NCBI GenBank assembly: GCA_017628935.1
Contig: JAGBYC010000158.1
Location: 1 to 8,332 of the forward strand
DNA: 8,332 bases
Origin: Clostridia bacterium
Lineage (GTDB): Bacteria; Bacillota; Clostridia; Christensenellales; Borkfalkiaceae
Reading direction: 5' to 3'
Under the pieces are notes generated by a model. That model did not search any database and was not told where the DNA came from. It was given only the letters and a program-made list of their open reading frames with translations. Below, one piece after another: positions 1-5,745 of this stretch. The number at the start of each line of letters is the position of its first letter. Positions within the stretch are counted from its first letter, which is position 1. A program made the translations under genes and the position numbers.

Positions 1-683
1 AAACAAGTGCCGATATTAGCGCCCAAAATTAAAAACATGGCCGAACTAAAATCAAGTAGTCCGTTAGACGCCAGTATAATTATTATACTGGTTACTGCCG
101 ATGACGACTGCACTATACCCGTTATAATTATTCCGTTTATTAGTAATAAAATATCACTTTTTACAAGAAAAATGTTTCTAAATTCTTGGTAGTTTTTAAA
201 GTAGTTAACGCTACCACTAACGATATCAAGCCCGATAAAAATCATACCAAAACCAACCATAACGTTGCCTATTGCTTTAACGTTTTTATTTTTAATAAAA
301 GCCATAATAAAACCTAAAAAAGCAATAATAGAACCAAAAGCCGTTATATCAAAAACTTGCTTGCCTGATAACGACACAAGTTGCGCCGTTACGGTTGTGC
401 CGATATTAGCGCCCATTATCACTGACGACGCTTCAAAAAAGGTCATAATTCCACTAGAGGTAAAACCTACTAAAATTATATTAGTAGCAATACTACTTTG
501 AATTACGGCAGTAGTTATAGTGCCGGTTACTACGCCCGAAACCCTGTTTACCGTTAAACCTTTTATAAGCGATTGCATTTTTTTACCTGCGATATTTTCC
601 ATACTTTCGCTCATAAATTTTAAACCTAATAAAAATAAGGTGATACCACCTATTGCCATTGATAAATGCTTAAAAATAATCAT
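1..683 (-). CDS. Na+/phosphate symporter family protein (NptA/PF02690-like), N-terminal part, truncated by window edge
   Basis: Membrane transporter expected to import phosphate with sodium. Only the first 227 codons are in the window; the frame is open to base 1. Two copies of the family's internal inverted repeat are visible. The first has a QSS motif at residues 62-64 and GANIGTT at 91-97. The second has QSSS at 192-195 and GANIGT at 221-226. The QSS-to-GAN spacing is 29 residues in both, which is strong support for the Na/Pi cotransporter fold. The rest is hydrophobic helices (about residues 8-24, 66-80, 112-131, 139-153 and 178-206). The ATG at 683-681 is preceded by GGGAG at 695-691, a 7-nt spacing. 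A PhoU-like C-terminal domain is common in the family but would lie outside the window. The gene follows the trmL terminator, so it is probably transcribed on its own. The family assignment is firm; the transported ion is inferred from the family. Confidence 0.9.
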   Translation of the reverse strand, partial: MIIFKHLSMAIGGITLFLLGLKFMSESMENIAGKKMQSLIKGLTVNRVSGVVTGTITTAVIQSSIATNIILVGFTSSGIMTFFEASSVIMGANIGTTVTAQLVSLSGKQVFDITAFGSIIAFLGFIMAFIKNKNVKAIGNVMVGFGMIFIGLDIVSGSVNYFKNYQEFRNIFLVKSDILLLINGIIITGIVQSSSAVTSIIIILASNGLLDFSSAMFLILGANIGTC

Positions 684-726
684 AAAAACGCTCCCGTTTA
701 TTTTACTTAAAATTTAGCGTTTTTAT
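682..726 (-). promoter_or_regulatory. 11-bp inverted repeat covering the SD and start codon of the symporter gene
   Basis: Bases 682-692 and 716-726 are perfect reverse complements (ATAAAAACGCT / AGCGTTTTTAT on the plus strand), with a 23-nt spacer. In mRNA the 3' arm would contain the last two bases of the GGGAG Shine-Dalgarno, the whole spacer and the AT of the start codon. It could sequester the translation start, or act as a DNA operator. The arms are A/T-rich, so chance cannot be excluded. No convincing -35/-10 pair was found in this short gap. Confidence 0.4.
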
Positions 727-730
727 TACA

Positions 731-755
731 AATAAAAAACCGTACTTGCGTACGG
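731..755 (-). terminator. Rho-independent terminator after trmL
   Basis: On the minus strand a 6-bp stem CCGTAC/GTACGG closes a GCAA (GNRA-type) tetraloop and is followed by TTTTTTATTT. It begins 7 nt after the trmL stop codon and closes the flippase-to-trmL gene cluster before the symporter gene. Confidence 0.9.
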
Positions 756-761
756 AATTAA

Positions 762-1259
762 TTAATCGTTTCTGCCAGTTAACGCGCCTTCAAACAAAAA
801 GCCTTCAAAATCGTTTTGACGAAGTGCTTCGTATACCGTTAAGGCAACTGAGTTTGATAAGTTTAAACTGCGAATTTCACTAAGCATAGGAATACGCAAA
901 GTTTCAGCGTAATGCTCTTTAAGTAAAGGTTCTGGCAAGCCGTGGCTTTCTTTACCAAAAATTAAAAAGTCGCCGTCTTTAAAGGTAGCATTACTATAAA
1001 TTTTAGCGCCCTTAGTTGACATAAAATAAAAGTTACTGCCGTTATAGTATTTAGTGAAAACTTCGTCTAAACTATCATGATAATAAAGTTCAAGATATTG
1101 CCAGTAGTCAAGCCCAGCGCGTTTTAAATGTTTATCGGTAATTTCAAAGCCAAGTGGCCTAACCAAATGTAGCGCACAACCGGTGGCGGCGCAAGTTCTT
1201 GAAATATTGCCCGTGTTTTGTGGAATTTCAGGCTCTACTAAAACTATATGTAACTTCAT
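762..1259 (-). CDS. trmL: tRNA (cytidine/uridine-34-2'-O)-methyltransferase TrmL
   Basis: SPOUT-class methyltransferase that uses S-adenosylmethionine to methylate the 2'-OH of the wobble nucleotide 34 in certain leucine tRNAs. It is a small cytosolic protein of 165 residues, close to the usual size of about 155-160. The family landmarks are all present: the N-terminal EPEIPQNTGNISRTC at 9-23, the motif 2 segment FGKESHGLP at 101-109, and the knotted C-terminal motif with IPM at 123-125 and SLNLSNSVAL at 131-140. The ATG is preceded by AAGGAG at 1270-1265, and the AA of that SD belongs to the TAA stop of the upstream gene, so translation is probably coupled. It is the last gene of the cluster and is followed by a terminator. 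The identification is secure; the exact tRNA targets are taken from characterised homologues. Confidence 0.96.
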   Translation of the reverse strand: MKLHIVLVEPEIPQNTGNISRTCAATGCALHLVRPLGFEITDKHLKRAGLDYWQYLELYYHDSLDEVFTKYYNGSNFYFMSTKGAKIYSNATFKDGDFLIFGKESHGLPEPLLKEHYAETLRIPMLSEIRSLNLSNSVALTVYEALRQNDFEGFLFEGALTGRND

Positions 1260-1268
1260 TAGTTCTCC

Positions 1269-1916
1269 TTAAAAAACTCCTCTACGTTTATTTTGAATTA
1301 CCCTATAAGTTTTTTTCGTAGGAAGTATAATATCGCTTACCCCGTCTCTACTACCACCACAAATTTCGCCAGACAAGTCGGTTGCTAAGGTGTTAGATGA
1401 TGAAATTAGTATGATAGGTAAGCCAAATAAATACGAATACGCCCTAATTAACAGTTCGTATTGTGGTTTTTCTTCGTTTTCAATAACGATAATAAAGTCG
1501 GCATCGCAAAGCGACATTGATTTAATAGCGTCGTAATCGATAATATCGTCGCCGATAATTACGCCGATACGGGATTTAGAGGTTTGATACACTCTATAAC
1601 CCCCACCTTGAGAATACCCCGAAGAATTTACGTTTAAATTCATATCAGATATTCCTAAAAGTTTGCCGTTATCAGCAATTACTGCCGACCTGCGAACGAT
1701 TCCGTAATTATCTGTAATTGCGCCCGACACTATAATTTTTTTAGAAGTTTTTGATAGCGACGCAAAGTTTTGCAAAACACTTTCAGTGCCGTTAAGTTCG
1801 TTTTTATAGCGTATTTTTTCAAGTCCGTCAAAGCCGAAAACTACTACGTCGTAACCGTCAAACTGTTTAGGCGTAGCGTTTTTAGTGTTAGTTAAATTAT
1901 AGCATAATACTTTCAA
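1269..1916 (-). CDS. Carbon-nitrogen hydrolase (nitrilase) fold protein, apparently lacking catalytic residues
   Basis: A 215-residue protein whose segments follow the nitrilase superfamily pattern: VVVFGF near 24-29 in place of the usual VVxPE strand, RSAVIADNGKLLG at 76-88, RIGVIIGDD at 116-124, the repeat-rich CDADFIIVI at 137-145, and YELLIRAYSYLFGLPIIL at 153-170. The active family has a Glu-Lys-Cys triad. Here the Glu position reads Phe or Gly, the YRKxHL Lys region reads SDMNLN (90-95), and the nucleophile motif GVxICYD reads GVIIGDD, with Gly in the Cys position. It is also shorter than the usual 260-280 residues. The start is TTG, because no ATG lies between the upstream in-frame stop and the conserved region; the SD is weak (GGCGG at 1928-1924). 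It lies 9 nt before trmL. The fold is an inference from hand alignment. The function is unknown; a binding or regulatory pseudoenzyme is possible. Confidence 0.65.
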   Translation of the reverse strand: MKVLCYNLTNTKNATPKQFDGYDVVVFGFDGLEKIRYKNELNGTESVLQNFASLSKTSKKIIVSGAITDNYGIVRRSAVIADNGKLLGISDMNLNVNSSGYSQGGGYRVYQTSKSRIGVIIGDDIIDYDAIKSMSLCDADFIIVIENEEKPQYELLIRAYSYLFGLPIILISSSNTLATDLSGEICGGSRDGVSDIILPTKKTYRVIQNKRRGVF

Positions 1917-1935
1917 GTTTATTACCGCCGTACTA

Positions 1936-1948
1936 TACTATTATAGTA
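1936..1948 (-). promoter_or_regulatory. Candidate internal promoter -10 box for nitrilase-like gene and trmL
   Basis: A perfect TATAAT lies at 1945-1940, 24 nt upstream of the TTG start, inside a 13-nt palindrome TACTATAATAGTA. The sequence 17 nt further upstream (GCACCT) is a poor -35, so the promoter is uncertain. No terminator was seen between the dus stop and this point, so read-through from the upstream genes is also likely. Confidence 0.4.
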
Positions 1949-1973
1949 AAATGTAGCTTTTTAGGTGCTTAAT

Positions 1974-2918
1974 TTAAAAACAATTACTACTTTCAATAAT
2001 ATTTATAAGTTCGCCAGCGTTACTTGCGCTAAATACTTGTTCTTTAAGTTTTTTGCCACCAGTAGCGCCTTTTAAATAAAACGCCATTTGTTTACGAAGT
2101 AATATTGCCGAACGCTCGTAACCGTAACGTTCGCTTGCAAGTTCAATTTGCTTTAAAATAAACTGCTTTAAGGTAAACTTAGGTGTAAAGCCAGTTAAAT
2201 TACTTATTAAAAACGGATTTTCTAACACGCCACGCGCAAGCATAACGCCGTCTGCACCCGTGTTTTCTATTAACCTATTAGCGTCGTCAACGCTAAACAC
2301 TCCACCGTTTGCAATTACTGGTATTTTTACGGCGTTTTTAGCCTTTTCTATTTCAGCATAGTTACATTCGCCCGAATACACAGCCGTTTTACTTCTACCG
2401 TGAATAGTTATAAGCGACGCGCCACTATCTTCAGCCATAACGGCAAAATCACGCGTTAAAGGTTTATCGTCAGTAATGCCCGTTCTAAATTTTACCGTTA
2501 CAGGCTTACTTCCTTGACAGGCTGATTTTATTACTTTTGACGCTAAAGAAAAGTTTTGCATAAGCGCCGAACCTTCACCGTTACTAAAAATTTTAGGTAC
2601 GGGACAACCCATATTGATATCTATGATATCAAACTTTTCAATAAGTGGATTATCTACGGCGCGTTTTATAAATTCTGGGTCGTTACCAAAAATTTGAATT
2701 GCCTTAATTTTTTCATTTGGATAGGTAAAAATTATATCGCTTGAAGCGTTAGGCGAATAGTAAAGCCCTTTTGCGCTTACCATTTCAGTAAAACATAATC
2801 CTGCACCAAGGGTATAACATAAACTACGCATAATAGCGTCACTATACCCAGCAAGTGGAGCAAAAAATACGTTGTTAGGCGTTTCAATATTACCTATTTT
2901 TATCTTTTTAAGTTGCAT
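1974..2918 (-). CDS. dusB: tRNA-dihydrouridine synthase, DusB-like
   Basis: FMN-dependent enzyme that reduces uridines in the D-loop (or variable region) of tRNA using NADPH. It has 314 residues from the chosen start, in the normal range. A TIM-barrel Dus signature runs through it: APLAGYSD at 20-27 (FMN-binding start of the barrel), DINMGCPVPK at 100-109 with the catalytic Cys105, VKFRTG at 142-147, TIHGRS at 171-176, IPVIANGGV at 199-207 and GADGVMLARG at 221-230. The ATG at 2918-2916 is chosen over an in-frame start 33 nt upstream because AAAGGAG at 2929-2923 stands 4 nt before it and the extra residues are not family-like. The gene begins 1 nt after the stop of the MazG gene, which implies coupled translation. 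The usual Lys before the GxGSALL loop is Asn here (SNGEGSALM). Family certain; the B subfamily is likely. Confidence 0.93.
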   Translation of the reverse strand: MQLKKIKIGNIETPNNVFFAPLAGYSDAIMRSLCYTLGAGLCFTEMVSAKGLYYSPNASSDIIFTYPNEKIKAIQIFGNDPEFIKRAVDNPLIEKFDIIDINMGCPVPKIFSNGEGSALMQNFSLASKVIKSACQGSKPVTVKFRTGITDDKPLTRDFAVMAEDSGASLITIHGRSKTAVYSGECNYAEIEKAKNAVKIPVIANGGVFSVDDANRLIENTGADGVMLARGVLENPFLISNLTGFTPKFTLKQFILKQIELASERYGYERSAILLRKQMAFYLKGATGGKKLKEQVFSASNAGELINIIESSNCF

Positions 2919-2929
2919 ATTACTCCTTT
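2919..2929 (-). promoter_or_regulatory. Ribosome binding site deciding the dus start
   Basis: AAAGGAG (2929-2923) lies inside the last codons of the MazG gene (the AAG GAG codons for Lys-Glu) and is followed by its TAA stop and one base, then the dus ATG. This fixes the dus start at 2918 and indicates termination-reinitiation coupling. Confidence 0.85.
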
Positions 2930-4332
2930 GACTTACGGTAGTAACAATCAACTTCGTTAGCCGTTAAATTTTTAATATTTTTACCGTCGTTTAAAATTAA
3001 ACTTTCAGTTTTTTCAAAGCGTTTAATAAATTTATCGGTAGTGGCGTTAAGCGAAGTTTCACCGTCAACGCCTAACTTTCTAAGCACGTTTACTGCAGTA
3101 AACAATAAGTCGCCACATTCTTTTTTAATTTCTTCTTTATCGCCTAACTTAACTGCCGTTTTAAGTTCGTTAACTTCTTCGTCAAGTTTTATAAACGTTT
3201 CTTCAACGGTAGAAAAATCAAGGTTATACTTGCCAGCGCGTGAGCCTACTTTTTCAGCACGCATTACCGAAGGAAAGTTGCGTGGAACGGCTTTTAAATA
3301 ATCTGCGCCCGTTTCATAACCCTTTTCAACGGCTTTGTTTTTGTTCCATACGTCAAGCGCCGAATTAGCGTCGGTTGCAGTATCTTCACCAAAAACGTGA
3401 GTATGGCGCGAAATAAGTTTATAGCAAATACCAGTTAATACGTCGCTTAAAGTGAACGCACCACGCTCTACGCCAAAAATAATTTCAAAAGCGGCTTGAA
3501 GTAAAACGTCGCCCGTTTCTTCAATAATTTTATCGTCGTCGCCTTCTTCAATAGCGTCGATAAGTTCGTAAGTTTCTTCAATAAGGTTTTTTTCAACGCT
3601 TTTTGGAGTTTGAGCCTTATCCCAAGGGCAACCGTTTTCGCCACGTAAATTTTCTAAAACTTCAATAAGGTCAAGAAAATCAAAACGGCTTTTTTTAGTT
3701 AACGGTTGTTTTTTAATATAAAGCGAAAAATCGTAGCCGTAGTATTCTTGACGGTCAAGTTCGTAAAGTTTAATTTCTTTTACGCCGTTTGTAGATGAAA
3801 TAGTAACGGTAGTTTCTTCGCCAACTAAGTCAGATAAAATAAGTTTTACGTTGCTTGCAGTTTGGCGCGTATCAATAGCGTAAACTATAAGCGGATACGT
3901 TGCCACTTTTAAATAGCCTACGTCGTACGCTGAAATTACGGTATAACCACTTTCAACGGCTTTAACGTTTTCTAAACATTTAGCCCCAGCTGAAACGCCT
4001 GCTATAATTTCAACGTTATCGTGTTTTTTAATAATTTCAAGAACTGAATTATCTTCAACGGCACTACCGTCAACTAAATATGCTACGTCGCCCGTTTTAG
4101 CCTCGCCGATAACGGCTTTTGCTAAGTTTTTATTTAACGTATCAAAATTACGGCTTTTTTTGTACACAAAATCAAGCGAAGGAACTTCGCCAACTAAATC
4201 TGTTACTTGATTATAACTTACTGCTAAAGACGTTCTTGCAATAAGTTTTACGCCTGATTTTATTACGTTTAAGGCGCTTAAAGTTATATCGCCCTTACTA
4301 AGACCTAAGCCTACTACGGTAATTTTGCCCAT
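2920..4332 (-). CDS. mazG: YabN-type tetrapyrrole-methylase / MazG nucleotide pyrophosphohydrolase fusion
   Basis: A 470-residue fusion. Residues 1-208 form a tetrapyrrole (SAM-dependent) methylase-like domain, seen in VVGLGL (6-11), the hydrophobic strand near 83-87, EIIAGVSAG (108-116) and KLYELDR (188-194). Residues 220-335 are the first MazG domain, with GCPWDKAQT (234-242), the Mg-binding EExxE at 252-256 and E271/E272...D275. A second MazG domain spans about 378-442, with EExxE at 385-389, ECGDLLF at 405-411 and LGVDGETSL. MazG hydrolyses nucleoside triphosphates to monophosphates, removing aberrant or excess nucleotides. The methylase half has diverged: GLGPGD reads GLGLSKGD and the PGHP/PGDP loop reads VDGSAVED, so methylation is doubtful. 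The ATG has GAGG at 4341-4338. It overlaps the flippase gene by 35 nt, as part of the yabM-yabN-like pair. MazG activity is expected from intact metal ligands. Confidence 0.93.
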   Translation of the reverse strand: MGKITVVGLGLSKGDITLSALNVIKSGVKLIARTSLAVSYNQVTDLVGEVPSLDFVYKKSRNFDTLNKNLAKAVIGEAKTGDVAYLVDGSAVEDNSVLEIIKKHDNVEIIAGVSAGAKCLENVKAVESGYTVISAYDVGYLKVATYPLIVYAIDTRQTASNVKLILSDLVGEETTVTISSTNGVKEIKLYELDRQEYYGYDFSLYIKKQPLTKKSRFDFLDLIEVLENLRGENGCPWDKAQTPKSVEKNLIEETYELIDAIEEGDDDKIIEETGDVLLQAAFEIIFGVERGAFTLSDVLTGICYKLISRHTHVFGEDTATDANSALDVWNKNKAVEKGYETGADYLKAVPRNFPSVMRAEKVGSRAGKYNLDFSTVEETFIKLDEEVNELKTAVKLGDKEEIKKECGDLLFTAVNVLRKLGVDGETSLNATTDKFIKRFEKTESLILNDGKNIKNLTANEVDCYYRKSKE

Positions 4333-5647
4333 TTTTACCTCTACTTGAATAAAAAAGTATATATATAATATACATTAAATTTAAAAAAGTAGCAACAAAA
4401 TAGCACAAAATATCACTTAAAACTGCTGCAAATACGTTAATTTTAGGTATATGCAAAAGTAAAAACGAAAGGGTTAGTTTTATAACTACCGATACTCCTG
4501 CGCTTATAGGTGGATAAAACTCTTTACCCATAGCAATTATTATCGACGACGTTGTTTGCATTAACGGTAAAAGTATTACTGATGCGCTAGATAATTTTAG
4601 TAAGTTTACAGTAATAATTTTATGCTCGCTACTTAGTTTAGAATATAGTAGGTTTACTGCCGTTTTTGAAAAGAATATAAAACCTACGCTTGCTACAACT
4701 CCACCTATTACGGTATATAAAAGCGACTGACCTATTTTTTTACCCACCTTTTCCCCTTTAGAGTGTGCTTTTGAAATTACTGGTATGCTGGCTACCGCAA
4801 CGGCGTAGCAAACTGAAACGGGCACGCCTACAAGTGATTCTACTGCGCCCGAATATAAGCCGTATAGCGAAGTGGCGTCGGTAGTGTAAGTGTTTAAAAC
4901 GTTTAAAATAAAAAAACTTTCAATAGTTCTTGCAAGTGGAATTACCACCGTTGAAAGCATTACTGGTAAAACCGTTTTAACAACCTTTTTAGAGTTTGAT
5001 TTTTGTAGTTTTAGTTTTGAAAAATTAAACCCACGCTTTTTAAATAAAATTAATAGGTATAACATTGTAATTAGTTCAGAAATTGACACGGCAAAGGTTG
5101 CTAAACTTGCTTTTATATAAACGCTTTCGATTATATACGCGCACAAAACTAAACCAAATACTAACTTAACGGCTTGTTCTATTATTTGCGAAATAGCCGT
5201 AGGCTTCATATCTAATTTACCTTGAAAAAAGCCTCTAAAACACGATATAACGCTAACTAATAACACCGATGGCGACAGCGTTAAATATGCAAAAGTTGAA
5301 AGTTCGTTGCCTTGAATTTTTGCTATAAAATTACAAAAAATTGATAGTAAAAGCGTTCCTAAAACGCCTATCGGTAAAAATATTTTTAGTGCCGATTTTA
5401 AAACTGAATACGCGTTTTTATCGTCGGTAGATGAAATAATTTTTGCTATTCCGTTTGGCACGCCCGTTGACGACGCAGTTAATAAAAGGGTATAAAGTGG
5501 AAAAACGGCTTGGTAAATTCCTATACCCTCTGCGCCTAACAAGTTAGTTAAAGGAACGCGATAAAACGCGCCTAAAACTTTAGTTATAAGCCCACCAACC
5601 GATAAAATTAGCGCACCTTTAAACAGTTTATTTTTAAATAATTTCAT
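4298..5647 (-). CDS. SpoVB/YabM-like MOP-superfamily lipid or polysaccharide flippase
   Basis: Polytopic membrane protein of 449 residues, about 12 predicted helices. The N-terminus carries the SpoVB/YtgP/YabM signature: a basic start, LILSVGGLITKVLGAFYRVP at 13-32, then GAEGIGIYQ and the segment TGVPNGIAKIIS. A second conserved block is RGFFQGKLDMKPTAISQIIEQ. Members of the MOP (MATE/MurJ/Wzx) exporters move lipid-linked envelope precursors; SpoVB acts in spore cortex formation and YtgP/MurJ in lipid II flipping. At 449 residues it is shorter than the roughly 510-550 usual for SpoVB, and seems to lack the last two helices. It ends in a short basic tail (GKNGQNYRSRLRS) encoded in the 35-nt overlap with the MazG gene. 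The ATG fits family starts, but no Shine-Dalgarno is visible. It is the first gene of the five-gene cluster. Its exact substrate and any sporulation role are not shown by the sequence. Confidence 0.9.
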   Translation of the reverse strand: MKLFKNKLFKGALILSVGGLITKVLGAFYRVPLTNLLGAEGIGIYQAVFPLYTLLLTASSTGVPNGIAKIISSTDDKNAYSVLKSALKIFLPIGVLGTLLLSIFCNFIAKIQGNELSTFAYLTLSPSVLLVSVISCFRGFFQGKLDMKPTAISQIIEQAVKLVFGLVLCAYIIESVYIKASLATFAVSISELITMLYLLILFKKRGFNFSKLKLQKSNSKKVVKTVLPVMLSTVVIPLARTIESFFILNVLNTYTTDATSLYGLYSGAVESLVGVPVSVCYAVAVASIPVISKAHSKGEKVGKKIGQSLLYTVIGGVVASVGFIFFSKTAVNLLYSKLSSEHKIITVNLLKLSSASVILLPLMQTTSSIIIAMGKEFYPPISAGVSVVIKLTLSFLLLHIPKINVFAAVLSDILCYFVATFLNLMYIIYILFYSSRGKNGQNYRSRLRS

Positions 5648-5674
5648 ACAAATATTTTTTGAAAAACTGCTTAA

Positions 5675-5703
5675 ATTATACGGCTTAAATTTATAAATTT
5701 AAA
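5675..5703 (-). promoter_or_regulatory. Candidate sigma-A promoter for the flippase-to-trmL cluster
   Basis: TTTAAA (5703-5698, 4 of 6 matches to the -35 consensus), 17-nt spacer, TATAAT (5680-5675). Transcription would start near 5668, about 20 nt before the ATG, giving a short leader with no SD. The -35 overlaps the T-tract of the preceding terminator. Confidence 0.6.
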
Positions 5704-5730
5704 AAGAACGCGTTAAATCGCGTTCTTTTA
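5701..5730 (-). terminator. Rho-independent terminator after the protease lipoprotein gene
   Basis: An 11-bp stem (AAAAGAACGCG/CGCGTTCTTTT, arms 5719-5729 and 5702-5712) with a 6-nt loop, followed on the minus strand by T-rich sequence. It starts 16 nt after the protease stop. Both flanks are T-rich in their own direction, so it may also work on the plus strand. Confidence 0.9.
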
Positions 5731-5745
5731 ATATTTTTTTAATTA

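Noticed and set aside
7..717. Three short plus-strand open frames of 61-78 codons opposite the symporter gene
   Set aside because: They have no ribosome binding sites and lie antisense to a clear membrane transporter with internal motif repeats; their hydrophobic look comes from the complementary codons.
684..740. Promoter for the symporter gene
   Set aside because: TTGTAA (731-726) and TAAAAT (705-700) are 20 nt apart, too far for a confident sigma-A promoter.
1949..1973. Possible terminator between dus and the nitrilase-like gene
   Set aside because: Only a 3-bp AGC/GCT pairing is available, too weak for a terminator hairpin.
2556..2744. Plus-strand open frame of 62 codons opposite the dus gene
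   Set aside because: It is a shadow of the Dus catalytic region, with no independent start signals.
2919..2951. Longer dus start 11 codons upstream
   Set aside because: It would overlap the MazG end without an SD, while the downstream ATG has AAAGGAG at ideal spacing and begins like other Dus proteins.
3041..3301. Plus-strand open frame of 86 codons opposite the second MazG domain
   Set aside because: It is antisense to a well-conserved domain, is rich in Ser/Leu/Thr as expected from complementing Glu/Lys codons, and has no SD or promoter.
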